NCBI GenBank assembly: GCA_030617125.1
Contig: JAUWWA010000039.1
Span: 1-9,375, forward strand
Length of the DNA stretch: 9,375 nt
Reading direction: 5' to 3'
Source of the DNA: Pirellulales bacterium
GTDB taxonomy: Bacteria; Planctomycetota; Planctomycetia; Pirellulales; Thermoguttaceae
In this document: positions 1 to 6,908 of the stretch, piece after piece
How positions within the stretch are numbered: position 1 is the first letter of the stretch
Layout: each line of letters opens with the position of its first letter
Translations under genes and position numbers: made by a program
The notes under the pieces: generated by a model
What the model was told of the DNA's origin: nothing
What the model saw: the letters and a program-made list of their open reading frames with translations, nothing else
Databases searched by the model: none

Positions 1-80
1 GAAGCCGCAGCCCAGACGTGCGATGCCCGCAGTTTCCACCCCCTGAGACTGGCTCTCGAGAAGCCCGCTCGTACACAAGC
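1..80 (+). other. Left-edge leader; possible end of an upstream gene
   Basis: This stretch precedes the first confident start. Two forward frames are open from the left edge: one stops at TGA 44-46, the other at TAA 91-93, inside the deacetylase start region. Either could be the last codons of an upstream gene, but too little is visible to identify it. I see no convincing promoter. GTG at 18 is in frame with the deacetylase, but the 21 codons it would add look unlike the family's N-terminus. Confidence 0.2.
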
Positions 81-989
81 ATGCGCCAGCTAAACGCCTT
101 TACCGTCGACGTGGAAGACTATTTTCAGGTTTCCGCGTTCGAGAAAAGCATCAGTCGCAATCAGTGGGATCAATTTGACTGCCGGGTTGTTGCGAACACG
201 CACCGAATTCTCAGGCTGTTGGATCGCCACAACGTAAGAGCCACCTTCTTCGTCCTTGGCTGGGTGGCCCGCCGGTATCCACGTTTGGTACGAGATATTC
301 ACTCCTCGGGACACGAGGTCGGTTCCCACGGCTACTGGCACCGCTTGATCTACCATCAATCGCCTGAGGAGTTCCGCGACAACCTGCGCCGGTCGCGCGA
401 CGTATTGGAGGACACGATTGGGGAACGGGTCACCGCACACCGTGCCGCAAGTTTCTCCATTACGAAGCGGTCCATTTGGGCCCTTGATATTCTCGCGGAA
501 GAAGGATTTCTCGTCGATTCGAGCATATTTCCCACTCCCTGCAACGGCCGCTACGGGATTCCCGACGTCGAACCGAAGATCCATCGGATCACAACATCGG
601 CCGGCCCCCTGTGGGAGTTTCCGCCGTCGGTCGTCAGGCTCGCGCGCCTGAATGTTCCCGTCAGCGGCGGCGGTTACTTCCGGCTTTACCCTTTGTCTTT
701 GACCTTGTACTGTCTGGCAAGGATCAATCGACGGGCGCGTCAGCCGTTTATGTTCTACGTCCACCCGTGGGAGTTGGATCCTGAGCAGCCTCGCTTGCGG
801 ACTGCTTCACGGATGACCCGATTCCGGCACTATGTGAACCTCTCGACAACCGAGCGAAAGCTGGATGTGCTCTTGCGAAGATTCCGCTTCGGACGGGTCC
901 GCGATGTCGTCAACCACAGAACGGACAGAGAGGATCGGCACAGCGCAAGCAGCGACTTGTGCTCGCGGAAAACTGGAGTCAACGTGTGA
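81..989 (+). CDS. XrtA/PEP-CTERM-type polysaccharide deacetylase (NodB fold plus DUF3473-like tail)
   Basis: Predicted metal-dependent deacetylase that removes N- or O-acyl groups from an exopolysaccharide. Numbered from ATG 81 (302 aa), the NodB motifs are clear: TVDVED near residues 8-13 (catalytic and metal Asp), the metal-binding GSHGYWH at 81-87 (H83, H87), the R121 motif, and HPWE at 228-231 with the catalytic His. A FRHYVNLSTTERKL block at about 248-261 is typical of the DUF3473 tail in the deacetylases that accompany exosortase A exopolysaccharide loci. ATG 81 is preferred because the family begins a few residues before TVDVEDYFQV; GTG 18 would add a non-conserved leader. The arginine motif reads RAASFS where RAPSFS is usual. 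No signal peptide is seen. Residues after about 277 are hydrophilic and not conserved. The stop overlaps the next gene's start by 4 nt. The family is confident; the substrate is unknown. Confidence 0.9.
   Translation: MRQLNAFTVDVEDYFQVSAFEKSISRNQWDQFDCRVVANTHRILRLLDRHNVRATFFVLGWVARRYPRLVRDIHSSGHEVGSHGYWHRLIYHQSPEEFRDNLRRSRDVLEDTIGERVTAHRAASFSITKRSIWALDILAEEGFLVDSSIFPTPCNGRYGIPDVEPKIHRITTSAGPLWEFPPSVVRLARLNVPVSGGGYFRLYPLSLTLYCLARINRRARQPFMFYVHPWELDPEQPRLRTASRMTRFRHYVNLSTTERKLDVLLRRFRFGRVRDVVNHRTDREDRHSASSDLCSRKTGVNV
975..978 (+). promoter_or_regulatory. Ribosome binding site GGAG deciding the GTG start of the first GT2
   Basis: GGAG lies 7 nt before GTG 986. This supports 986 over GTG 959 and ATG 1001. 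GTG 986 also overlaps the upstream stop as GTGA, the usual geometry for translational coupling. Confidence 0.6.
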
Positions 990-2176
990 CACTCAAGAAG
1001 ATGGACGCCCACGAACCATCTAGCACGGCGCTGTCCGATCATGATAAAGCCGACGATGCACAGACGTTGTCGATCAGCGTTGTCGTGCCGGTGCGGAACG
1101 AGGCGAAATTCATTCGGCGCACATTGACCCAGCTAGCCACGCAGCGTTACGATTCAGAGCGATTCGAAATCATTGTGGTCGACGGCCAGTCCACCGATGA
1201 TACCCGAACAATCGTCGCAGAATTCGTAGAACGTTATGACAATGTTCACTTGCTGTCGAATTCTCGACAGTTGTCAAGCGCGGCACGAAACGTCGGCATC
1301 CGGCACGCCCGCGGAGACGCCGTGGTTGTCGTCGACGGGCATTGCGAAATTGAGGACGACCGGTTCTTGAGTAAGCTGGCGATGGCCTTTTCCGTCAGTG
1401 GTGCCGACTGCCTGGGCCGGCCGCAGCCGTTGGACCTCTCCGACGCCGGCACGCTGCAGCGAGCGATCGCCGCGGCCCGTTCTTCTTGGTTGGGACATCA
1501 CCCGGATTCGTTCATCTACTCCTCTCAACAGGGATTCGTGCCGGCGGGGAGCGTCGCCGTCGCATACCGCCGCTCGGTCTTCGAGAAGGTCGGCTACTTC
1601 GATGAAAACTTCGACGCCTGCGAAGACTTTGAGCTGAACCACCGCCTGGATCGTGCTGGTCTGCGCTGCTATTTCACGCCTGAAATCGCGGTCCACTACT
1701 TTCCTCGCGGAAATCTCCACGGCTTGTTCCGGCAGATGGTACGCTACGGCCGCGGGCGAATTCGGCTGCTGCGGAAACACCCGGACACCTTTGCTATCCG
1801 GACGCTTCTGCCCGCCGTGTTTCTCGCCGGGGGCGTCCTTGGCCTGCTCGTCTGCTGGCTCTGGGCGCCCTTGGCCGCGGTGTATGTGGGCGCGCTGGCA
1901 ACGTATCTGGCGGCCGTGCTGACCGTCTCGATCATGATTGGGATCCGACACCGCGACTTGTGGCTTTTCCCCTGGCTGCCCGTAGTGTTTCTAACCGTCC
2001 ATGTCGCAGCGGGCATGGGACTTCTGATCGAGGCACTGTGGCCTTTGCGACGCCGCAAGGGAAACGGACGAGACGGCGCCACATCCGGCAGTATCGCCTG
2101 TGGCGGACCAGGGCGCCACGACAATCGACTTCACTCCGGAAATACTCGGAGGGTACGTGACGGGAACGACTCATGA
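986..2176 (+). CDS. ExoA-like family 2 glycosyltransferase with C-terminal membrane helices
   Basis: GT-A fold, inverting sugar transferase, probably acting on a lipid-linked glycan at the inner face of the cytoplasmic membrane. Numbered from GTG 986 (396 aa): VVVPVRNE at about 32-39 opens the fold, DGQSTDD at 66-72 is the nucleotide-binding acidic loop, DGH at 117-119 stands at the DXD position as in the succinoglycan ExoA group, and CEDFELNHR at 212-220 supplies the acidic catalytic region. Three hydrophobic segments follow (about 274-295, 298-319 and 328-351), then a basic Gly/Arg-rich tail of about 40 residues. The start rests on the GGAG and the GTGA overlap; GTG 959 or ATG 1001 are alternatives. 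It sits between the deacetylase and the fused oxidoreductase with 4-nt overlaps on both sides, so the three genes are almost certainly co-translated. The transferred sugar cannot be told. Confidence 0.88.
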   Translation: MTLKKMDAHEPSSTALSDHDKADDAQTLSISVVVPVRNEAKFIRRTLTQLATQRYDSERFEIIVVDGQSTDDTRTIVAEFVERYDNVHLLSNSRQLSSAARNVGIRHARGDAVVVVDGHCEIEDDRFLSKLAMAFSVSGADCLGRPQPLDLSDAGTLQRAIAAARSSWLGHHPDSFIYSSQQGFVPAGSVAVAYRRSVFEKVGYFDENFDACEDFELNHRLDRAGLRCYFTPEIAVHYFPRGNLHGLFRQMVRYGRGRIRLLRKHPDTFAIRTLLPAVFLAGGVLGLLVCWLWAPLAAVYVGALATYLAAVLTVSIMIGIRHRDLWLFPWLPVVFLTVHVAAGMGLLIEALWPLRRRKGNGRDGATSGSIACGGPGRHDNRLHSGNTRRVRDGNDS

Positions 2177-4323
2177 CAGCAATCGCCAGTGAGAAAGAGC
2201 GCGCCGCGACCACACCGCATGCCGAGAAGCCCCAAGCATGTGCGAGCGACACGGCTGGAAGGCCGCTCCGAACGGGGCTGCTGGGAGCCGGCCATATCAG
2301 TGAGTTTCACGCCCGAGCGCTGCGGCGGCTGCCCAACGTGGAGATCGTCGGCCTGGCCGATCTCGACTTAACCCGTGCCAAGGAGTTGGCCCAGCGGCAT
2401 CGTGTGCCGGCAACCTTCCCGTCGCTCGATGAACTGCTCAACGCCGAGCCCGACGTGGTCCACGTTCTCACGCCGCCGGCGGTGCACGCGAAGAACGTGA
2501 TCCGGGCCCTCGAACACGGCTGCCACGTCGTTGTGGAAAAGCCGCTAGCCACGACTATCGAGGAGTGCGACCGCATCGCAAGCGCGGCGGAAGCAAGCGG
2601 TAAGATGGTATGCGTTGACCATTCGCTTCTTCGCGATCCGTTCGTTGTGCGGGCGATGGAGATGGTTCGCAGAGGTGTAATCGGTGAGGTTGTAGGTGTA
2701 GACCATTTGCGGAGCCAATGCTATCCGCATTTTCAAGGCGGGACGGTTCCCGAGCAGTTTCGCGAGGGCGGGTTTCCGTTCCGCGATATCGGCGTACACT
2801 CGATCTACCTGCTGGAGGCGTTCCTGGGCGAAATCCGCGATGTGACGGTGCAGCTTGGATCGCCTGAAAGCGACGGATACCCCCGGTACAAGGAATGGAG
2901 AGTCCTGGTAGAGTGCCGGCGGGGACTCGGCCACGTGTACCTGTCGTGGAACGTCCAGCCCCTGCAGAACATCCTGATCATTCATGGAACCCGCGGTGTC
3001 ATCCGCGCCGACATTTTTGGCATGTCGGTGACCGCCCGGAAGTCGGGACGACTACCCGACCACGCCGAGCGAATCGCCAACACCATCGGCGAGGGACGAC
3101 GGATGATTGCCCAGGTGATGGGCAACGTCGTGGGGGTTCTGCGAAAAAAGCTGCGGCAGTACCACGGTCTACAGGAATTGGTCAGAGAATTCTACGAGGC
3201 GATCACTTCCGGCGGCGAGCCGCCGGTGAACGTTCGGCAAGGCCGCAGCGCCGTCCTCTGGACCGAACGGGTGGCCGTCCGGGCTGACGAGGCCAAGCGC
3301 AAGTATGAAGCCCGATTCGCCGCCAATGGCACCGCCGAGGCGCTCTTGACGGGGGCCACCGGCTTCATCGGCCGGCACCTCCTGCGACGCTTGCTCAGGG
3401 AGCGACAGCGGGTCCGCATCCTCGTCCGCCGGTCTCCACCGCCGGAGATCTTTGAGTGCGATCGCGTCGAGACTTTCCTCGGAGACCTGGGCGACCCGGC
3501 CGCTGTCGATCAGGCTTTTCAGGGGATCAAGGAAGTATTCCATCTGGGCGCCACCGTTGAAGGCCACGCCGAGGATTTCCAGTGCGGCACGGTGGCGGGC
3601 ACGCAGAACATCGTCGAGAGCTCTCTGCGCCATCAGGTTGACAAACTCATCTACATAAGTTCGCTGAGCGTGATCCACACCGCGGCAGCGCGGCCGGACG
3701 TCAAGATCACCGAAGACTGGCCGTTCGAGCCCTACCCGGAACGCCGCGGGCTGTACACCCAGACGAAGCTTGCCGCTGAGCGGATCGTGGCCGACGCGGT
3801 CCGCAACCGTGGCCTGCGTGCCGTCATTCTCCGCCCCGGCGAGGTGATAGGACCGGACAAGGTTTTCCTGTCGGGAGCCGTGGGCCGCGAAGCTGGCGGC
3901 CGCGTTATCGTGCTCGGCGACGGGAAGTCGGTCGTGCCATTGATCTGGATAGAGGACCTCGTCGACGCCATTCTGGCGGCGGCCGAAAGTGGCCGTTTCG
4001 ATGGCAGCGTCTTCAACCTCGTCGATCCGGAAGAAGTTACCCAGGACGAACTGGCCGAGCATTACCTGGGTGCGAACGGCCGCAGGAAGAAGATCACCCA
4101 TGTGCCACTCGCGATGCTCTATCCCGCGGCTGGCGGGCTCCGGCTTGGGATGCGGATGCTGGGCCGGAGCGCCCCCATCACGCCCTACCGACTTCGTTCG
4201 GCCATCGGCAGCCGCCGTTTCGATTGCACAGCCGCGGCCTGCAATCTCGGTTGGCGGCCGCAGGTGGGGATCCGGCGAGGGATAGCGGCCATGACCAGAG
4301 GACCATCGTCGAAAGAAAACTAG
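2173..4323 (+). CDS. Fusion of Gfo/Idh/MocA oxidoreductase and extended-SDR NAD-dependent epimerase/dehydratase
   Basis: One 716-residue chain with two complete NAD(P)-dependent sugar enzymes. Residues about 32-385 are a Gfo/Idh/MocA oxidoreductase: dinucleotide loop GLLGAGHIS at 35-43, the conserved EKP at 122-124 (catalytic-type K123), and DIGVH at 205-209 in the substrate domain. Residues about 389-705 are an extended SDR: GATGFIG at 394-400, YISSLS at 494-499 (catalytic Ser), and YTQTK at 528-532 (Y528, K532). The linker is only a few residues. Each half is near the normal length for its family, and neither lacks a key residue I could check. ATG 2173 overlaps the preceding stop as ATGA; about 30 non-conserved residues precede the first strand. 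The likely role is making or modifying a nucleotide sugar for the glycan, since both families occur in amino-sugar and uronate pathways. Substrate and order of steps are inferred. An A AAA AAG heptamer lies in frame at 3144-3150. Confidence 0.9.
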   Translation: MTAIASEKERAATTPHAEKPQACASDTAGRPLRTGLLGAGHISEFHARALRRLPNVEIVGLADLDLTRAKELAQRHRVPATFPSLDELLNAEPDVVHVLTPPAVHAKNVIRALEHGCHVVVEKPLATTIEECDRIASAAEASGKMVCVDHSLLRDPFVVRAMEMVRRGVIGEVVGVDHLRSQCYPHFQGGTVPEQFREGGFPFRDIGVHSIYLLEAFLGEIRDVTVQLGSPESDGYPRYKEWRVLVECRRGLGHVYLSWNVQPLQNILIIHGTRGVIRADIFGMSVTARKSGRLPDHAERIANTIGEGRRMIAQVMGNVVGVLRKKLRQYHGLQELVREFYEAITSGGEPPVNVRQGRSAVLWTERVAVRADEAKRKYEARFAANGTAEALLTGATGFIGRHLLRRLLRERQRVRILVRRSPPPEIFECDRVETFLGDLGDPAAVDQAFQGIKEVFHLGATVEGHAEDFQCGTVAGTQNIVESSLRHQVDKLIYISSLSVIHTAAARPDVKITEDWPFEPYPERRGLYTQTKLAAERIVADAVRNRGLRAVILRPGEVIGPDKVFLSGAVGREAGGRVIVLGDGKSVVPLIWIEDLVDAILAAAESGRFDGSVFNLVDPEEVTQDELAEHYLGANGRRKKITHVPLAMLYPAAGGLRLGMRMLGRSAPITPYRLRSAIGSRRFDCTAAACNLGWRPQVGIRRGIAAMTRGPSSKEN
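3209..3226. repeat. Perfect GC-rich inverted repeat inside the fusion gene
   Basis: An 8-bp arm CCGGCGGC (3209-3216) and its exact complement (3219-3226) flank GA. It lies in the last part of the Gfo/Idh domain and codes for SGGEPPV. A GC-rich coding region can produce such a palindrome by chance. It lies 58 nt past the A-run heptamer, farther than the usual spacing of a frameshift stimulator. Confidence 0.5.
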
Positions 4324-4332
4324 GCGATTACA

Positions 4333-4370
4333 CCGGATGGTTCCCTCAGGCTGCAGGGAGCGCCATCCGG
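4333..4370 (+). promoter_or_regulatory. Intergenic hairpin between the fusion gene and the second GT2
   Basis: CCGGATGG (4333-4340) pairs perfectly with CCATCCGG (4363-4370). A nested 5-bp stem (4342-4346 with 4355-4359) closes an 8-nt loop, with a possible T-G pair and a two-base bulge between the stems. It begins 9 nt after the stop at 4321-4323 and ends 42 nt before the TTG start. No T-run follows, so it does not look like a complete intrinsic terminator. It may be an RNA processing or stability element, or an attenuator tuning the downstream transferases. Confidence 0.5.
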
Positions 4371-4400
4371 CAGGCCCGACATCGCTGATTGTTGATCCTG

Positions 4401-4404
4401 GGAG
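4401..4404 (+). promoter_or_regulatory. Ribosome binding site GGAG before the TTG start of the second GT2
   Basis: GGAG (within GGGAGAAG) ends 8 nt before TTG 4413. An in-frame TGA at 4386-4388 limits the gene on the left, and no in-frame ATG or GTG occurs before ATG 4494. The start is therefore a TTG (4389, 4392 or 4413), and this site favours 4413. Confidence 0.55.
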
Positions 4405-4412
4405 AAGCGGCG

Positions 4413-5612
4413 TTGGAAGAACTCATTCAAGCGATTTTTTGCGTCCTGTTCCTGGCGCCCGCCCTCTTGGTTCCAGCCTATTACCTCGCGCTTATGGCCT
4501 TGCGGCTTGGCGGGGTGAAGGCGTGGTGTCCAGAAAGCCCGCTGCACGAGCATTCCTTTGCGATCGTGGTTCCTGCCCACAACGAGGAGAAGTCACTCCC
4601 GGATGCTCTCCAGTCGTGTCAGCAGCTCTCTTACCCCGAGAACAAATACGAGGTGTTCGTAGTAGCCGACAACTGTTCCGACGCGACGGTCGAGGTGGCG
4701 CATCGGTACGGGGCGACCTGCCTGGAACGACACGACCCCGGCCGTCCCGGCAAGGGACCAGCGCTTATGTGGGCATTCCAGCACGTTCTGAAGACGGCGC
4801 ACGATGCGATCGTCGTTCTCGATGCGGATTGCCGTATCGACAAGCACGCCTTGCGCGTGTTTGACCAGTGTCTCCACGAGGGCAACCATGTCCTCCAATC
4901 GAACCATGTAACGTCCAACTGCGACGCCGGGCCGCTGAGCTACGTCGCCCGGGTCGGGCAGTTGTTGGAGTACGATTACGCTTACGCTCCCAAATCGTGT
5001 TTGGGGTTGGCGGTTCCCCTAGTGGGCACGGGGATGGTCTTCCACCGTGAAATCCTTCAGCAATATCCGTGGGACGCCGGTTCCGTCGTTGAGGACATCG
5101 AATACACGCTGTTGCTGGCCAAAAACGGCATTCCGGTGCGGTTCGTGGCCAACGTCGCCGTCCGGCACAACTCCGAAGAGCACCTCGACCAAGTGAAGGT
5201 CCAACGCCGCCGCTGGGCGAAAGGCATTCTCCGTCTTGGTCGCAGTAGGGCATTCCAACTGCTTGTGAAAGGCCTGGCAACCGGCCGCCCGCTGATCGCC
5301 GATGCCGGCTGGACGCTCCTGACGATGAGCCGGCCGTTGGTGCTTCTGCACGCAGCAGTTACGGTCATCCTAGCCGGGCTGCTCGCGCTGATGTCTCCCG
5401 GCGGATTCTCCTGGCGGTTTCTCGCGTTGGCAGGTGGTGCCGTGCTTGCTCACATGGTGGATTACGCTGTCGGCGTCGCGGTGCTCGGGCTCAACCTCCG
5501 CCGCGTGTGGCTGCTTCTTGCCGCACCGCCGGTCGTCGCCCGGCTTGCCGTAATCTCGCTTTGTTCCCTGTTTGCGATTCACGATCCCCAATGGGAACGA
5601 ACACCACGATAG
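4413..5612 (+). CDS. BcsA/NodC-like membrane-bound family 2 glycosyltransferase
   Basis: Predicted inverting, possibly processive, beta-glycosyltransferase of the inner membrane. Numbered from TTG 4413 (399 aa): a transmembrane helix at about 6-30, the GT-A start IVVPAHNEE at 51-59, acidic loop ADNCSD at 85-90, DAD at 137-139 (metal and nucleotide binding), TGM at 206-208, VEDIEY at 226-231 (catalytic acid region), and QRRRW at 264-268, the QxxRW acceptor-channel motif of cellulose, chitin and hyaluronan synthase-type enzymes. Three C-terminal hydrophobic spans follow (about 308-328, 336-360 and 364-388). The gene ends in WERTPR, a tail common in this GT2 group. Starting at ATG 4494 would remove the first helix, so a TTG start is favoured. 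It follows an 89-nt gap with a hairpin and precedes the GT4 pair by 16 nt. QxxRW suggests chain extension, but single-sugar transfer by relatives cannot be excluded. Confidence 0.87.
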   Translation: MEELIQAIFCVLFLAPALLVPAYYLALMALRLGGVKAWCPESPLHEHSFAIVVPAHNEEKSLPDALQSCQQLSYPENKYEVFVVADNCSDATVEVAHRYGATCLERHDPGRPGKGPALMWAFQHVLKTAHDAIVVLDADCRIDKHALRVFDQCLHEGNHVLQSNHVTSNCDAGPLSYVARVGQLLEYDYAYAPKSCLGLAVPLVGTGMVFHREILQQYPWDAGSVVEDIEYTLLLAKNGIPVRFVANVAVRHNSEEHLDQVKVQRRRWAKGILRLGRSRAFQLLVKGLATGRPLIADAGWTLLTMSRPLVLLHAAVTVILAGLLALMSPGGFSWRFLALAGGAVLAHMVDYAVGVAVLGLNLRRVWLLLAAPPVVARLAVISLCSLFAIHDPQWERTPR

Positions 5613-5628
5613 CCAACACGGATAAGGC

Positions 5629-6888
5629 ATGTTAAGCGCCCGCACGGCAGAGCTGTCGTCTTCTGAAGCGGCAAGAGGGCAAGTTGCCGAGTCTGGTGTC
5701 GGACCGTGGGGCGGTTCTGCCAGAGTGTCGACTGGTCGGGCCACGATATTGCATCTGACGGCTTCCCCTTCCTACGGAGGATCCGAGAGGCAAATGCTCG
5801 AACTGGGGCGGGAGTTGATGGGTCGCTACCGCTCGGTGTACGTCACGTTCCGGGAGGAGGAGCGGTGCTGGGATTTCGTCCGGCAAGCTCAGGTGCAGGG
5901 ATTTGAGGCCGTCGCGCTGAAGCATGATACGCCGCGGCTCTTCGGGGCATTTCGGGAACTCGTCGGCATTCTGCGTGCCTCCGGGGCGTCAGTGCTTTTC
6001 TGCCACGGCTACAAATCCGGATTGCTCGGGCGCCTGGCCGGGCGGAAGCTGGGGATACCGGTGATTGCCGTATCGCACGGGTGGACCGGCGAGTCGCTTC
6101 GGGTGCGCCTGTTCGATTGGATCGATCGAGTCAACCTGCGGTGGATGGACGAAGTCGTCTGTGTGTCCGAAGGGCAGGCGAGGAAAGTGAGGCGATGTGG
6201 TGTGCCCAGCCAGAAGGTCCGAGTTGTCCGGGACGCAGTGAGGACGGATCGGTTCGCCAGCCCGGAGGCAGAGTACCGCAGCCGTCTGGAGAGCCTCTTT
6301 CCGGACAAGCCCGAGGTGATCGTGGGTGCGGCTGGCCGCCTGAGCCCCGAGAAAGGCTACCGGTTCCTGGTCGATGCGGCGGCGGACGTCCTCCGGCAGC
6401 ATCCTAACACGGGCTTCGTGCTTTTCGGCGACGGCCCGCTCCGCGAGGAGATCGCGCGACGTGCCGGGACCAACGGATTGGGAGCGAGATTCCAGCTTCC
6501 GGGTTTCTGCCGCGACCTGGACGGTTTTCTTCCACATTTCGATCTCTTTGTGCTGCCGTCCTTGACGGAAGGCCTGCCGAACGTGGTGCTGGAGGCGTTC
6601 GCCGCGAGGGTGCCGGTGGTGGCCACCGCCGTGGGCGGGACGCCCGAGGTTGTCGAAGACGGCGTCAACGGCTACTTGGTCCCGCCGGGCAAGGTTGAAC
6701 CGCTGGCCGACCGGATTGTCCGACTCGTCTGCGATCGGCAGCGCCGCGTAGCGATGGGAGCCCGGGGCCGCCGGCGCGTCGAGGAGAAGTTCTCATTCGG
6801 TGCTCAGGCGAAGGCGTATGAGGAGCTTCTCGGACGGTTCCTGTCGAGGACCAACGGCGCGCGGAAACCGAACGGTGCTGACGAGTGA
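5629..6888 (+). CDS. Family 4 glycosyltransferase, first of a tandem pair
   Basis: GT-B fold, retaining sugar transferase that uses a nucleotide-sugar donor in the cytoplasm. Numbered from ATG 5629 (419 aa): the N-terminal domain starts at ATILHLTASPSYGGSERQ (38-55), with the glycine-rich acceptor loop YGGSE. An HGW at 150-152 resembles the acceptor-site His of the family. The C-terminal domain begins at about 231 with GRLSPEKG (236-243), whose Arg and Lys bind the donor phosphates. The EX7E motif is E314-E322 in EGLPNVVLE, and GGTPEVVEDGVNGYLV follows. No membrane span or signal peptide is seen. The start is uncertain: ATG 5629 lacks a well-spaced ribosome site and adds about 37 non-conserved residues; GTG 5725, just before the first strand, is an alternative. 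The next gene lies in the same frame after TGA 6886-6888 and 15 nt. Acceptor and sugar are unknown. Confidence 0.88.
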   Translation: MLSARTAELSSSEAARGQVAESGVGPWGGSARVSTGRATILHLTASPSYGGSERQMLELGRELMGRYRSVYVTFREEERCWDFVRQAQVQGFEAVALKHDTPRLFGAFRELVGILRASGASVLFCHGYKSGLLGRLAGRKLGIPVIAVSHGWTGESLRVRLFDWIDRVNLRWMDEVVCVSEGQARKVRRCGVPSQKVRVVRDAVRTDRFASPEAEYRSRLESLFPDKPEVIVGAAGRLSPEKGYRFLVDAAADVLRQHPNTGFVLFGDGPLREEIARRAGTNGLGARFQLPGFCRDLDGFLPHFDLFVLPSLTEGLPNVVLEAFAARVPVVATAVGGTPEVVEDGVNGYLVPPGKVEPLADRIVRLVCDRQRRVAMGARGRRRVEEKFSFGAQAKAYEELLGRFLSRTNGARKPNGADE

Positions 6889-6908
6889 AGCGGACCCGAA
6901 CGAGTGAA
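6881..6908. repeat. Direct repeat ACGAGTGAA at the GT4-GT4 junction
   Basis: ACGAGTGAA occurs at 6881-6889 and again at 6900-6908, 19 nt apart. The first copy contains the stop of the upstream gene, and the second contains the GTG start of the downstream gene. Nine bases is short, so chance is possible, but the placement on the two signals is notable. Confidence 0.4.

Noticed and set aside
18..80. GTG 18 as the deacetylase start
   Set aside because: The added 21 residues are Pro/Arg/Ser-rich and unlike the family, whose proteins begin just before TVDVEDYFQV; ATG 81 fits.
1274..1951. Minus-strand frame of 225 codons opposite the first GT2
   Set aside because: Same shadow effect; the plus strand carries the clear GT2 motifs.
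3169..4101. Long open frame (310 codons) on the minus strand opposite the SDR domain
   Set aside because: It is antisense to a strongly conserved coding region in GC-rich DNA, where long shadow frames are common. Its translation shows no recognisable domain.
4333..4370. Calling the intergenic hairpin an intrinsic terminator
   Set aside because: No T-run follows the stem, and the downstream gene is co-directional with no clear promoter of its own.
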